Below, piece after piece: positions 1 to 9,233 of a DNA stretch of 64,000 nucleotides; positions within the stretch are counted from its first letter, which is position 1; the number at the start of each line of letters is the position of its first letter. The DNA is from an uncultured Bacteroidota bacterium. GTDB taxonomy: Bacteria > Bacteroidota > Bacteroidia > Bacteroidales > VadinHA17. The notes under the pieces were generated by a model. It had not been told where the DNA came from. It was given only the letters and a program-made list of their open reading frames with translations, and did no database searches. The position numbers were made by a program, and so were the translations under genes. The stretch is from assembly GCA_903824785.1 (NCBI GenBank), contig CAIJYD010000037.1:88448-152447 (forward strand), written 5' to 3'.

Positions 1-2
1 GC

Positions 3-797
3 CATTCTGTTGAAGAGACCTCAATTGGTATTGATATCATTAAAGATAAAATGATACAGGAGCTGTTTATCGGTAAAAGCCTGAACGATTCCATCGATTT
101 TGACCTGAAAAAAGCTTTCCCAAACGATACTGAAATAGCCGGAATTCTACATAAGAAAAAAGAGGAAATAGCTGAACTTGGAGGGAATTTCAGATTTACA
201 ATAAGCGATATAAGCCGCTTCTATCCTGCTGAAATAGGAAAAGAGCTATTCGACAGAATATATGGAGAAGGAGTAGTGAACACAACAGAGGAGTTCATTA
301 AAAAGGTTGAAGATGAAATCACCTTAAACCTGAAACGCGAAAGCGATTTCAAACTCAGGATGGACATCAAAGCACTGACACTGGAGAAAACCGATTTTCT
401 TCTTCCTGAAGAGTTCCTGAAAAGATGGCTGCTGAAAGTGAATGAGAATACAACTCAGGATCAAATTGATACGGAATTTGATAATTTCCGGAAAGACCTT
501 AGATGGCAGCTCATAAGAAATAAAGTTGCACGCGACAACGAAGTGAAGATCACTGAAGAAGAATTGCTTCAGGAAGCTGCCCTCGTAACAAGATATCAGT
601 TCCAGCAGTATGGCCTGTTCTATGCCACCGATGAACAGATAAACAACTATGCAAAGGAGACTCTCAAACGGGAAGAGGATGCTAAAAAAATTGCTGAAAA
701 AATCCTTGAAGAAAAAATCCTTCTCCTCTTACAGGAGCTTGTGAAAATTGAAAATAAAAGTGTTACTGTTGAAGAGTTTAATAAGCTTTTTGAATAG
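3..797 (+). CDS. tig: Trigger factor, C-terminal part (5' end outside window)
   Basis: Ribosome-associated peptidyl-prolyl isomerase and chaperone that binds nascent chains. The frame is open from base 3 through the internal ATG at 51, so the gene starts before the window and the ATG is not a real start. The visible part matches the end of the PPIase-to-C-terminal transition of Bacteroidota trigger factors (FIGKSLNDSIDFDLKKAF), followed by the long helical, charged C-terminal domain (LPEEFLKRWLLKVNEN, WQLIRNKVARDNEVKI). It sits directly upstream of clpP and clpX in the conserved tig-clpP-clpX order, joining nascent-chain folding to ATP-dependent proteolysis. The assignment rests on family resemblance and synteny. 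Confidence 0.9.
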   Translation, partial: HSVEETSIGIDIIKDKMIQELFIGKSLNDSIDFDLKKAFPNDTEIAGILHKKKEEIAELGGNFRFTISDISRFYPAEIGKELFDRIYGEGVVNTTEEFIKKVEDEITLNLKRESDFKLRMDIKALTLEKTDFLLPEEFLKRWLLKVNENTTQDQIDTEFDNFRKDLRWQLIRNKVARDNEVKITEEELLQEAALVTRYQFQQYGLFYATDEQINNYAKETLKREEDAKKIAEKILEEKILLLLQELVKIENKSVTVEEFNKLFE

Positions 798-833
798 TAA
801 TCAAGGCATTGCGATAAATATTTTTATATTTAC

Positions 834-841
834 TATCTTTG
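834..841 (+). promoter_or_regulatory. Bacteroidota -7 box for clpP-clpX
   Basis: TATCTTTG matches the Bacteroidota -7 consensus TAnnTTTG and lies 25 bp before the clpP ATG. An ATTG at 808-811 is a possible -33 element, but the 22-bp spacing is slightly long. It suggests clpP-clpX can be transcribed independently of tig. Confidence 0.55.
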
Positions 842-866
842 TTTGTTAATTTTATAGCCTGAAAAT

Positions 867-1544
867 ATGAGTATTCTTGACGATTTTGGGAAGTATGCAA
901 AAAGCAAACGCGGAATCAGCAGTCTGAATCTGCACAGGTACACATCAGTTTACGGAAGTTATATTTCGCCGACAATTATTGAAGAAAGACAATTAAATGT
1001 GGCTTCGATGGATGTCTTTTCACGTCTTATGATGGACAGAATTATCTTTCTCGGACTGCCTATTGACGATTATGTTGCAAACATCATACAGGCACAGCTC
1101 CTATATCTCGATTCATCCGATCCCGGAAAAGATATTCAGATATACTTCAATACCCCCGGCGGGTCAGTTAATGCCGGACTTGGAATTTACGATACAATGC
1201 AGTATATCTCTGCTGATATTGCCACAATCTGTACCGGAATGGCAGCCTCAATGGGAGCCGTTCTGCTGACAGCCGGAAAAAAAGGAAAAAGATCTGCACT
1301 GAAACACTCCCGGATAATGATCCATCAGCCAATGGGCGGAGCAGAAGGGCAGGCTTCAGATATTGAAATTACCGTTCGCGAAATAGTAAAATTGAAGAAA
1401 GAGCTTTATGAAATTATTGCCCTTCATTCAGGAAATACAATCGAGAAAGTAGAAAAAGATTCTGACAGAGATTACTGGATGACATCTCAGGAAGCTAAAG
1501 ACTACGGAATGATTGACGAGATCCTCCAGAAAACAAAAAAATAG
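867..1544 (+). CDS. clpP: ATP-dependent Clp protease proteolytic subunit ClpP
   Basis: Serine protease that forms the tetradecameric chamber of ClpXP and degrades unfolded and tagged cytosolic proteins. At 225 residues it has the normal length plus a short N-terminal extension common in the phylum. The catalytic triad is visible: Ser128 in GMAASMG, His153 in RIMIHQP and Asp202 in DRDYWM. The oxyanion-side motif TPGGS is at 96-100. The clpX ATG follows six bases after the stop, so the two are co-transcribed. A TAnnTTTG promoter precedes the gene. Nothing is anomalous. Confidence 0.97.
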   Translation: MSILDDFGKYAKSKRGISSLNLHRYTSVYGSYISPTIIEERQLNVASMDVFSRLMMDRIIFLGLPIDDYVANIIQAQLLYLDSSDPGKDIQIYFNTPGGSVNAGLGIYDTMQYISADIATICTGMAASMGAVLLTAGKKGKRSALKHSRIMIHQPMGGAEGQASDIEITVREIVKLKKELYEIIALHSGNTIEKVEKDSDRDYWMTSQEAKDYGMIDEILQKTKK

Positions 1545-1550
1545 TTTCAG

Positions 1551-2765
1551 ATGGATAAATGTTCATTTTGCGGAAGAACCAAGAAAGAGGCTAATATGCT
1601 GGTTGCAGGTCTCGAAGGTCATATTTGTGATCACTGTATAGAACAGGCTCACAGCATAATGAACGAAGAACTTGGCAGCAAAAAGAATGTTTCATTCGAT
1701 TCAATAAACCTTCTTAAACCAACCGAAATAAAAAAATTTCTCGATCAGTATATTATTGGTCAGGATATGGCTAAGAAGATAATTTCCGTAGCTGTTTATA
1801 ATCACTACAAAAGGCTGATGCAAAAGGCCGATGCCGACGATATTGAAATAGAAAAATCAAACATAATTCTTGTCGGAGAAACGGGTACCGGAAAAACGCT
1901 GCTGGCCCGTACAGTTGCAAAAATGCTTCATGTCCCATTCACAATTGTCGATGCAACTGTTCTTACCGAAGCCGGCTATGTGGGTGAAGATATTGAAAGC
2001 CTTCTGACACGCCTTCTGCAAAACGCAGATTATGATGTGAAAGCGGCTGAAAAAGGTATCGTCTTTATTGATGAAATTGACAAGATTGCCAGAAAAGGCG
2101 ACAACCCTTCAATAACCCGCGATGTATCAGGGGAAGGTGTTCAGCAGGGGCTTCTTAAATTACTTGAAGGATCAATCGTTAACGTTCCGCCACAGGGTGG
2201 ACGTAAACATCCTGAACAGAAAATGATACCTGTCGATACAAAGAATATCCTGTTTATTTGCGGTGGCGCTTTTGAGGGTATACAAAAGAAAATTGCTCAA
2301 CGGCTTAATACCCAGATTGTTGGATTCGGTGCTTCCAAAATAAGAGATAAGGTTGATAAAGATAACCTGCTACAGTATATTGCTCCGCAGGATCTCAGGG
2401 CTTTTGGCCTCATTCCGGAAATAATCGGAAGACTTCCGGTACTTTCACATCTTAATCCACTCGACCGCGATGCCCTCAGAGCTATCCTTACTGAACCAAA
2501 AAATGCTCTGGTGAAACAGTATATCAAACTGTTCAGGATGGATAATATCAACCTTACATTTGAAGACGGGGTTCTTGATTATATTGTTGACAGGGCAATT
2601 GAATTCAAACTTGGTGCCCGTGGGTTAAGATCAATATGCGAAGCTATTATGCTTGATGCAATGTTCGAAATGCCCTCTGCCGATGCAACAGACCTGCAGA
2701 TAACCATTGACTATGCCAGCCATAAACTTGAGATAATAAACCTGAAAGTTCTGAAAGCTTCATAA
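1551..2765 (+). CDS. clpX: ATP-dependent Clp protease ATP-binding subunit ClpX
   Basis: AAA+ unfoldase that recognises, unfolds and threads substrates into ClpP. The N-terminal zinc-binding domain has Cys4, Cys7, Cys26 and Cys29. Walker A (GETGTGKT) is at 109-116, the pore loop GYVG at 142-145 and Walker B (VFIDEID) near 171-177. The 404-residue length is normal. It is immediately downstream of clpP and convergent with folA, whose stop lies 29 bases further on. Confidence 0.97.
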   Translation: MDKCSFCGRTKKEANMLVAGLEGHICDHCIEQAHSIMNEELGSKKNVSFDSINLLKPTEIKKFLDQYIIGQDMAKKIISVAVYNHYKRLMQKADADDIEIEKSNIILVGETGTGKTLLARTVAKMLHVPFTIVDATVLTEAGYVGEDIESLLTRLLQNADYDVKAAEKGIVFIDEIDKIARKGDNPSITRDVSGEGVQQGLLKLLEGSIVNVPPQGGRKHPEQKMIPVDTKNILFICGGAFEGIQKKIAQRLNTQIVGFGASKIRDKVDKDNLLQYIAPQDLRAFGLIPEIIGRLPVLSHLNPLDRDALRAILTEPKNALVKQYIKLFRMDNINLTFEDGVLDYIVDRAIEFKLGARGLRSICEAIMLDAMFEMPSADATDLQITIDYASHKLEIINLKVLKAS

Positions 2766-2793
2766 TTTATTACTCAACCTACCCGTCACCGCT

Positions 2794-3285
2794 CTATTTT
2801 CCTTTTCTCCTGTAAATAGTATATGTATACGGAATGGCGTTGCTTTCGTTAGCAATGAATTCTTCCTTACCTGCAACTTCCCATATTTCCGGATCAATAG
2901 CAGGAAAATAGACATCTGCCGGCGCATCTTTGTGAACATGGGTTATAAAAAGCTGATCAGCGAGAGACATAAACTGCCGGTACACACTTCCCCCTCCCAT
3001 CACAAATATTTCTTCATCCGGATAACATTTACTAAGTGCATCTTCGATTGAATATACTGTTAATGAACCATCTATACATTCATCAGGCACATCTGTAAGT
3101 ACGATATTCTTCCTATCCGGCAAAGGACGACGGGGTAACGATTCCCAGGTTCTTTTTCCCATTATAACCGTATTCCCGAGAGTCAGCTTCTTAAACCGCT
3201 TAAGATCTTCAGAAATTTTCCACAAAAGTTCATTATCCTTTCCAATTCCCAAATCGTCGGAAACAGCTGCAATAATTGAAATCAT
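2794..3285 (-). CDS. folA: Dihydrofolate reductase
   Basis: Reduces dihydrofolate to tetrahydrofolate with NADPH, regenerating the cofactor consumed by thymidylate synthase, which is encoded just upstream. The 163-residue protein has the standard DHFR layout. The N-terminal strand is followed by the Met20-loop equivalent. Catalytic acid Asp27 lies in the helix segment ISEDLKRFK, NTVIMGKRTWESLP is the NADPH-side motif, and the GGG turn (VMGGGSVYRQF) is present. The start is 10 bases after the thyA stop. It is the last gene of the apparent bfn-GH97-thyA-folA run. Confidence 0.95.
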   Translation of the reverse strand: MISIIAAVSDDLGIGKDNELLWKISEDLKRFKKLTLGNTVIMGKRTWESLPRRPLPDRKNIVLTDVPDECIDGSLTVYSIEDALSKCYPDEEIFVMGGGSVYRQFMSLADQLFITHVHKDAPADVYFPAIDPEIWEVAGKEEFIANESNAIPYTYTIYRRKGK

Positions 3286-3295
3286 ACCTTATATA

Positions 3296-4090
3296 TTATA
3301 CCGAAATTTCACCTTTAATATGAGGATGGGAAACATAATCCGTTAATGCAAAATCATCAAACCTGAACTTTAGTATATCATTTACTTCAGGGTTTATGAC
3401 CATTCCGGGCAGATGATAAGGTGCCCGAGTAAGCTGTAGTTTAACCTGTTCCATATGGTTGAGGTAAATATGTGCATCGCCAAGAGTATGTACAAAATCT
3501 CCGGGCTTCAGCCCTGTTGCCTGTGCAACCATAAGAGTAAGAAGAGAATAAGATGCAATATTGAAAGGAACCCCAAGAAAAATATCAGCACTCCGCTGAT
3601 ATAGCTGGCATGACAATCTTCCGCCTGCAACATAAAACTGGAACATAATATGGCATGGAGGAAGGGCCATCTTGTCTAATTCTCCTACATTCCAGGCGCT
3701 TACAATATGGCGGCGTGAGTCGGGGGATTTTTTTATGGAACTGATAACATCCGATAGCTGATCGATATTTTTCCCTTTGCTGTCCGGCCAGGACCTCCAC
3801 TGATATCCGTATACCGGACCCAGGTTTCCATCCTTATCAGCCCAGGCATCCCAGATCTTTACTCCGTTTTCGTTAAGGTACCTGATATTGGTATCTCCCG
3901 AAATAAACCAGAGCAATTCGTGAATAATCGACTTCAGATGCAGCTTCTTCGTTGTCAGAAGCGGAAACCCCTCTTCAAGGTTAAATCGCATCTGATAGCC
4001 AAATACACTTATTGTTCCGGTACCTGTCCTGTCTGTTTTTTCAGTACCGTTTTTTATAACATGATCCAGAAGGTCAAGATATTGCTTCAT
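3296..4090 (-). CDS. thyA: Thymidylate synthase
   Basis: Converts dUMP to dTMP using methylene-tetrahydrofolate as methyl donor and reductant, producing the dihydrofolate recycled by the following folA gene. At 264 residues it is collinear with the E. coli enzyme. Nucleophile Cys146 sits in [11 protein letters not shown], the phosphate-binding RRHIVSAWN segment precedes it, and [14 protein letters not shown] follows. thyA-folA is a classic functional pair. The gene begins 14 bases after the GH97 stop. Confidence 0.97.
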   Translation of the reverse strand: MKQYLDLLDHVIKNGTEKTDRTGTGTISVFGYQMRFNLEEGFPLLTTKKLHLKSIIHELLWFISGDTNIRYLNENGVKIWDAWADKDGNLGPVYGYQWRSWPDSKGKNIDQLSDVISSIKKSPDSRRHIVSAWNVGELDKMALPPCHIMFQFYVAGGRLSCQLYQRSADIFLGVPFNIASYSLLTLMVAQATGLKPGDFVHTLGDAHIYLNHMEQVKLQLTRAPYHLPGMVINPEVNDILKFRFDDFALTDYVSHPHIKGEISV

Positions 4091-4104
4091 CTCAAATACG
4101 CTGT

Positions 4105-6054
4105 TTATTGTTTAGGTGAAATCCTTGCTGCATAGCCTCCTCCCGGAGCCAGATGTATCTTAATCTTATCACCTGCTTTAACACCGGATCTCAGGTGTTT
4201 ATAGTCTGAGGCATATCTGTCGGCATTAATGCCATCCTGAAATATATCCATAGTATATTCTCCGGGCGACAGGAAAGAAAGGTCAAGCTCCATGTCACGG
4301 GCGGTCCAGTCTGTAAGTGCTCCAACAAACCACTCTTTTCCCGATCTTCTGGCAAGAAGCAGATAATCTCCCACTTTTCCTCCTAACCCTTTAAGATCAT
4401 CCCAGACAACGGGAATATTTACAATAAAATCGGTCGATTCCTGCTCTTTCATATAGTTTGAAGGGCTGTCTGAAAGCATCTGCAAAGGACTTTCATAGAT
4501 AATATATAATGCAATCTGGTGAACTCTTGTCCCCTGGCTTTCCGGACGGGTAAACTGAGGAGTAAAGTTTGCGCTATCCATGTTGATCATTGCTCCCGGA
4601 GTATAATCCATTGGCCCGGCAACCATTCTGGTAAAAGGAATTGTGACATCATGATCGGGATTAATATCTTTACTCCACTTATTATTTTCCATACCTTTTA
4701 CCCCTTCGCGTGTAAGTGCATTCGGATAAGTACGTCCGATCCCATCAGGTTTAAAGGCTCCGTGAAAATCTATAAGCATATGATGTTCAGCAGTTTTACG
4801 TGTAGCCTCGCGGTAAAAATTAACAACAGGCTGATCGTCGCGCTGCATGAAATCGACTTTTATCCCTTTTACTCCCCATTTCCCATAAAGGTCAAGCGCC
4901 TGATCCATCTGATCATTGAACGTTTTCCACACAACCCATAAGATAATTCCAACGTTTTTTCCAGCGGCATATTTGCAAAGCTCAGAAACATTAATGCCGT
5001 CGGCCTGTTCAAGAACATTGCCCAGCTTATACCATCCTTCATCAAGAATTATATATTCAATGCCGTTCTTTGAAGCAAAATCAATATAATATTTGTAGGT
5101 GTCGTCATTAATACCGGCTCTGAAATCAACTCCGGAAATATTATTGGCATTCCACCAGTCCCATGCAACCTGACCCGGTCTGATCCATTTTGTATCTTCA
5201 ATTTTATTTGGGGGAGCCAGTTTGAATACCAGATCGCTTTCAATGAGGTTAACATCATTCCGGGCAATAACAAATGCCCTCCATGGAAATGTACGGGTCC
5301 CTTTTGTTTTTGCAATATACTCTTTCGTACTTGTCACAAACAGATCCCTGTCTCCTTTCAGTTTTTCAGTATCAGGGTATCCCGGCCATACGGCAGATAT
5401 TTTTCCGGAACCAGCTCCCTTTATCCACATACCGGGATAATCCTCAATATCAGATTCAGTTATAAGGACATTTGTTCCGTTTACCTTAAAAAGTGCCGGC
5501 AGGCTGGCAAGATGTTTTATCCCTACAGTGTCAAGTGAAGAATAGATAAATACTCTTTCATTATGCGACATAAAGCTGGTTTCAGAAGGAAACCAGGAAT
5601 GAGAACCGGAAGGGAACATCATTTCGGATATCTCATTCTTAACCGTAATATCTTCTTTTAAAGATGTCTCAAACCTGTAGGCAAATCCATCATCATATGC
5701 TCTGAACTGAAGTGAAAAGCCTGAATTAAAGGCGAGAATAAGGATATTGCAATTGTCTCTTATCTCCGATCGCTTATTTGCCACCACCGGTATAATGATT
5801 TCATCGAGCCGGCCGGGTTTTGCACTTCTGACTTTTTCATTCTGTCCCATCACTTTGCCATCAGCCAGTACCATGGCTATCTTTGAAGAACTGAGAACCT
5901 CTTTCCCATCAACTTCGGCAGACCATTTTATTTCGTTCCCGACAACTACGGTAAGGGAAATTTTCCCGTCAGGTGAACTGACTTTATAATCTTTTGAAAA
6001 TAGATTTCCGGCGGCGGATACAAATAAAAAACCCAGAATAATTATTTTTTTCAT
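4105..6054 (-). CDS. Glycoside hydrolase family 97, secreted alpha-glycosidase
   Basis: Exported alpha-galactosidase or alpha-glucosidase of GH97, the SusB-type family common in Bacteroidota. I place the start at the internal ATG at 6054, because this exposes a signal peptide ([20 protein letters not shown]); the open frame runs 14 codons further upstream without a signal sequence. Family order is visible: an N-terminal beta-sandwich (about 20-270), a TIM barrel from WDWWNANN near 299, and a C-terminal beta domain. Asp401 in [11 protein letters not shown] sits where retaining GH97 enzymes carry their nucleophile, so retaining alpha-galactosidase-like activity is my inference. No SusC/SusD genes lie nearby. 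Confidence 0.88.
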   Translation of the reverse strand: MKKIIILGFLFVSAAGNLFSKDYKVSSPDGKISLTVVVGNEIKWSAEVDGKEVLSSSKIAMVLADGKVMGQNEKVRSAKPGRLDEIIIPVVANKRSEIRDNCNILILAFNSGFSLQFRAYDDGFAYRFETSLKEDITVKNEISEMMFPSGSHSWFPSETSFMSHNERVFIYSSLDTVGIKHLASLPALFKVNGTNVLITESDIEDYPGMWIKGAGSGKISAVWPGYPDTEKLKGDRDLFVTSTKEYIAKTKGTRTFPWRAFVIARNDVNLIESDLVFKLAPPNKIEDTKWIRPGQVAWDWWNANNISGVDFRAGINDDTYKYYIDFASKNGIEYIILDEGWYKLGNVLEQADGINVSELCKYAAGKNVGIILWVVWKTFNDQMDQALDLYGKWGVKGIKVDFMQRDDQPVVNFYREATRKTAEHHMLIDFHGAFKPDGIGRTYPNALTREGVKGMENNKWSKDINPDHDVTIPFTRMVAGPMDYTPGAMINMDSANFTPQFTRPESQGTRVHQIALYIIYESPLQMLSDSPSNYMKEQESTDFIVNIPVVWDDLKGLGGKVGDYLLLARRSGKEWFVGALTDWTARDMELDLSFLSPGEYTMDIFQDGINADRYASDYKHLRSGVKAGDKIKIHLAPGGGYAARISPKQ

Positions 6055-6102
6055 TCTTAAAATATTTATGATTTTTTCTGATCTCGAAGTATTCACCGAC
6101 GT

Positions 6103-6699
6103 TTAAACCTTACGCCTTTTTCTTTTTTCAATCTCATCCCTTACAGCAGCTGCACGCTCATAATCTTCTGTTTTAACCGACTCGTCAATTATTTTATAGA
6201 GCTCTTCATCAGAATAGGTGCCATATTTATTTTTTTCAGGTTCAAATAAACTTTCTGTCTCATTAATTGAAGTCATATCGGTATCGGAAGAATTAATAGT
6301 TATACCTGCTTTATCCAGAATATTCTCTGCAATAAATATCGGACAGCCAAACCTTAATGCAAGTGCCACAGCATCAGATGTTCTGCTGTCGATAGAAAAT
6401 TCTTTCCGTCCATTGTTGCAAACGAGCTGTGAGAAGAATACCCCTTCTTCCAGTTTATAGATTACAACTTCCATAACAGAAATATTAAACTCATCAGCCA
6501 TTTTTTTGAAAAGGTCGTGTGTCAAAGGACGGGGAGGATCGAGGTTTTCAAGCTTAATAACTATCGCCTGAGCTTCAAACCCGCCGATAATAATAGGAAT
6601 CCTTCTATCTCCATCTTCCTCAATCAATATCAATGCGTAAGCTCCGGATTGAGTCTGACTGTAAGATATGCCCATAACCTTTAGCTTAACTTTCTTCAT
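6103..6699 (-). CDS. Bifunctional nuclease (DUF151) with C-terminal UVR motif
   Basis: Member of the bifunctional nuclease/DUF151 family, described in plants and bacteria as having RNase and DNase activity; the bacterial role is unclear. Residues 1-130 form the compact BFN domain (PIIIGGFEAQAIVIKLE, SRTSDAVALALRFGCPIF). The C-terminus (YKIIDESVKTEDYERAAAV) is a UvrB/UvrC-type UVR helical hairpin, a standard fusion in Bacteroidota. It is the first gene of a minus-strand run (bfn, GH97, thyA, folA) with short spacers. A TATATTTG -7 box lies about 50 bases upstream. Confidence 0.85.
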   Translation of the reverse strand: MKKVKLKVMGISYSQTQSGAYALILIEEDGDRRIPIIIGGFEAQAIVIKLENLDPPRPLTHDLFKKMADEFNISVMEVVIYKLEEGVFFSQLVCNNGRKEFSIDSRTSDAVALALRFGCPIFIAENILDKAGITINSSDTDMTSINETESLFEPEKNKYGTYSDEELYKIIDESVKTEDYERAAAVRDEIEKRKRRKV

Positions 6700-6748
6700 A
6701 TCAATTGTATATGCATCAGATAAATAAGATGATTTTGTTTGTGTTTTA

Positions 6749-6756
6749 CAAATATA
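6749..6756 (-). promoter_or_regulatory. -7 box for the bifunctional nuclease gene
   Basis: On the minus strand this reads TATATTTG, a full match to TAnnTTTG, and lies 50 bp upstream of the bfn ATG. I see no convincing -33 TTTG. Confidence 0.45.
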
Positions 6757-6914
6757 AATATATTACCAGTAAGAGTAAGGGGAACATTAATATTTTTTAT
6801 CAACATATGTCCACTAAAATCATATTGAAAGGCTTTATTCAACTACGGGATTTCATACTGATCCTCAATCTTATTTGGGTTTTGCATCAGCAATTAAAAT
6901 ATTCGCCTTATTGG

Positions 6915-6944
6915 TTTGTAAATAATCTAATTTGTATATCTTTG
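6915..6944 (+). promoter_or_regulatory. Promoter for rplU-rpmA (-33 TTTG, -7 TATCTTTG)
   Basis: TTTG at 6915-6918, an 18-bp spacer and TATCTTTG at 6937-6944 give a near-ideal Bacteroidota housekeeping promoter. Transcription would start near 6951, leaving a leader of about 88 nt before the rplU ATG. That length could host an L21-responsive structure, but none is proven here. Confidence 0.75.
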
Positions 6945-7038
6945 CAGTCCGAATTTGGATAAATCCGAAGGGGGCAAATGAAGTTATATGATCATTGAAT
7001 TATATACGCCTCACGGAGTAACGTAATAAATTTATAAG

Positions 7039-7515
7039 ATGTACGCAATCGTAGAAATTGCAGGTCAGCAGTTTAAAGTAGAGAATGGCAAAAAGATTTT
7101 TGTCCACCGTCTCGAATCAGAAGAGGGAAACCAGATGATATTTGATAAGGTTCTTTTACTTGAGGATGATGGTAAAATTACCGTTGGAGAGCCTACAATA
7201 AAAGATGTTGTTGTTGAAGGAAAGATCCTCGACCACGTGAGAGGCGATAAAGTAATTGTCTTCAAAAAGAAGAGAAAAAAAGGTTACAGGGTAAAAAATG
7301 GTCATCGTCAGAATTTTACACAGGTAGAAATTACAAGTATTAACGGAATAGCTGCCCCTGTAAGAGTAATTGCAAAGAAAGAAGAGATTGTTGCTGAGGA
7401 AACTGTTGCTGAGAAACCGGCAAAAGGGAAAAAAACAGCTGCAAAAATACCCGCTGAGAAAAAAGTTGCCGCAAAAAAACCTGCTGCAAAGAAACCAGCA
7501 AAAGGGAAAGAATAA
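7039..7515 (+). CDS. rplU: 50S ribosomal protein L21 with basic C-terminal extension
   Basis: Large-subunit protein that binds 23S rRNA. Residues 1-110 are a normal L21 (MYAIVEIAGQQFKVENG at the start, GHRQNFTQVEITSI near the end of the core). The protein then continues to 158 residues with a histone-H1-like Lys/Ala/Pro tail (from about 125, AKGKKTAAKIPAEKKVAAKK), roughly 50 residues longer than the E. coli protein. The tail presumably adds unspecific RNA contacts. rpmA follows 36 bases downstream, the universal rplU-rpmA order. Confidence 0.95.
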   Translation: MYAIVEIAGQQFKVENGKKIFVHRLESEEGNQMIFDKVLLLEDDGKITVGEPTIKDVVVEGKILDHVRGDKVIVFKKKRKKGYRVKNGHRQNFTQVEITSINGIAAPVRVIAKKEEIVAEETVAEKPAKGKKTAAKIPAEKKVAAKKPAAKKPAKGKE

Positions 7516-7551
7516 TAAAATAAAAATATAAGAAAATAAAAATATAAGATT

Positions 7552-7818
7552 ATGGCACACAAGAAAGGAGCAGGTAGTTCACGTAACGGTCGCGATTCTC
7601 AGAGTAAACGATTGGGTGTGAAACTCTTCGGAGGCCAGGTAGCTAAAGCCGGCAACATCATAGTTCGCCAGAGAGGTACAAAACATAATCCGGGTCTCAA
7701 TGTTGGCCTTGGAAAAGACCACACTCTTTTTGCTCTTGCCGATGGAGCAGTTGAGTTCAAAAGGAAAAGAGATAATAAGACTTATGTATCGGTTATTCCG
7801 GTACAGGTAAGTGAATAA
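7552..7818 (+). CDS. rpmA: 50S ribosomal protein L27
   Basis: Large-subunit protein whose N-terminus reaches the peptidyl-transferase centre. The protein is 88 residues and starts directly with [20 protein letters not shown], so it lacks the cleavable N-terminal extension of Firmicutes L27. The central [19 protein letters not shown] motif is typical. It is co-transcribed with rplU and followed by two consecutive intrinsic terminators. Confidence 0.97.
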   Translation: MAHKKGAGSSRNGRDSQSKRLGVKLFGGQVAKAGNIIVRQRGTKHNPGLNVGLGKDHTLFALADGAVEFKRKRDNKTYVSVIPVQVSE

Positions 7819-7839
7819 ATCTTTTTTGAAAAAGATATT

Positions 7840-7889
7840 ACTCCCGGAATTCTTTTCTGCTGAAGGAAAGTATTATCGGGAGTTTTTTA
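7840..7889 (+). terminator. Intrinsic terminator 1 after rpmA
   Basis: The arms ACTCCCG (7840-7846) and CGGGAGT (7877-7883) pair perfectly around a 30-nt loop and are followed directly by a T-run. Confidence 0.7.
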
Positions 7890-7899
7890 ATATTTTTAC

Positions 7900-7927
7900 A
7901 GCAGGCTTTTATGGCCTGCTTTTTTTA
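7900..7927 (+). terminator. Intrinsic terminator 2 after rpmA
   Basis: The arms AGCAGGC (7900-7906) and GCCTGCT (7914-7920) pair perfectly around a 7-nt loop and run into seven Ts. With the preceding hairpin it forms a tandem terminator that isolates serS from the ribosomal operon. Confidence 0.85.
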
Positions 7928-7944
7928 TTAACTCATAACCGAAT

Positions 7945-9219
7945 ATGTTAACGATTAACCTTATCCGCGAAAAAAAAGAATTTATCATTGAAAGGCTGAA
8001 AGTAAAAAACTTTAAAGCAGAAGAGATAATTGACAGAATTCTTGTACTTGACTCCTCCCGCAGGGAAATTCAATTAAAAACAGATATGCTGCAAAGTGAG
8101 ATGAACAGGATCTCCAAAGAGATCGGATCGCTCATGAAAGAGGGGAAAAAAGAAGAAGCTGAGGCAGCCAAGGATAAGACATATTCACTTAAAGAGGAAA
8201 TCAAAGAGTTAACCGACAAACTGATACCTATTGATAATGACCTGAAAAACGAAATCATCAGGTTGCCTAATCTTCCGCACGAATCTGTTTCACCAGGCTT
8301 CGGAGCTGATGATAATGTGAATGTTCGGGAAGGTGGTATAATGCCGGTTATCTCTGAAACAGCGCTTCCTCACTGGGATCTTATAAAAAAATATGATATT
8401 ATCGACTTTGATCTGGGTATAAAGCTTACCGGAGCCGGGTTTCCTGTTTACAAAGGAAAAGGGGCCAAACTGCAACGAGCCCTTATCAACTTTTTCCTTG
8501 ATGAAGGTGAAAAAGCCGGCTACCGTGAGATCATGCCTCCCATAATGGTCAATGAAGACTCAGGCTTTGGTACAGGCCAGTTACCCGACAAGGAGGGTCA
8601 GATGTATCATGCCACCATTGACAACTTTTATATGATCCCTACAGCAGAAGTTCCTGTTACAAATATTTACAGGGATGTGATTCTGAATGCAGAGATGCTT
8701 CCCGTTAAAAATGTTGCCTATACTCCTTGTTTCAGAAGAGAGGCAGGGTCGTGGGGAGCTCATGTAAGAGGATTGAACCGCCTTCACCAGTTTGATAAAG
8801 TAGAAATAGTCAGGATTGCACATCCCGATCACTCATATGAATCTCTGGAAGAGATGGTTAGCCATGTGGAAAGTCTTGTCGCAAAGCTTGGACTTCCCTA
8901 CCGGATATTACGCCTTTGCGGTGGTGACATGTCATTTACATCAGCACTCACATACGATTTCGAAGTGTGGTCGGCTGCTCAGAAACGCTGGCTGGAGGTC
9001 AGCTCTGTATCAAACTTTGAGTCATTTCAGGCTAACAGGCTGAAATGCAGGTTTAAAGAGAAGAATGACAAACAGACCCGACTTGTACATACACTTAACG
9101 GCAGCGCTCTGGCTCTGCCAAGAATTGTTGCAGCAATCCTTGAGAATAATCAGACTGATTCAGGAATTAAAGTGCCTCCTGTACTGATTCCATATACCGG
9201 ATTTGATCTGATCGATTAA
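7945..9219 (+). CDS. serS: Seryl-tRNA synthetase
   Basis: Class II synthetase that charges tRNA-Ser (and tRNA-Sec where present). At 424 residues it has the usual length. Residues 1-110 form the long charged coiled-coil arm that contacts the tRNA variable arm. The catalytic core carries the class II motif 2 signature (FRREAGSWGAHVRGLNRLHQ) and the TAEVPVTN serine-site motif. The start lies 17 bases beyond the double terminator; I could not identify its promoter. Confidence 0.97.
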   Translation: MLTINLIREKKEFIIERLKVKNFKAEEIIDRILVLDSSRREIQLKTDMLQSEMNRISKEIGSLMKEGKKEEAEAAKDKTYSLKEEIKELTDKLIPIDNDLKNEIIRLPNLPHESVSPGFGADDNVNVREGGIMPVISETALPHWDLIKKYDIIDFDLGIKLTGAGFPVYKGKGAKLQRALINFFLDEGEKAGYREIMPPIMVNEDSGFGTGQLPDKEGQMYHATIDNFYMIPTAEVPVTNIYRDVILNAEMLPVKNVAYTPCFRREAGSWGAHVRGLNRLHQFDKVEIVRIAHPDHSYESLEEMVSHVESLVAKLGLPYRILRLCGGDMSFTSALTYDFEVWSAAQKRWLEVSSVSNFESFQANRLKCRFKEKNDKQTRLVHTLNGSALALPRIVAAILENNQTDSGIKVPPVLIPYTGFDLID

Positions 9220-9233
9220 ACCAGATTCAGATA

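Larger units (their letters stand above)
6700..7038. other. Intergenic region between divergent bfn and rplU
   Basis: This 339-bp spacer has no credible gene; the 85-codon open frame at 6705-6962 has no family features. It holds a minus-strand -7 box for bfn, a strong plus-strand promoter for rplU, and an approximately 90-nt rplU leader. About 150 bases in the middle (6757-6910) show nothing I can interpret. Confidence 0.6.

Noticed and set aside
6705..6962. 85-codon open frame between bfn and rplU
   Set aside because: It overlaps the rplU promoter, has no recognisable family or RBS and shows no codon pattern like that of real genes here.
7156..7560. Long antisense open frames over rplU, rich in Phe, Cys and Ser
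   Set aside because: They are the complement of the Lys/Ala-rich tail of L21 and show no domain, start context or promoter.
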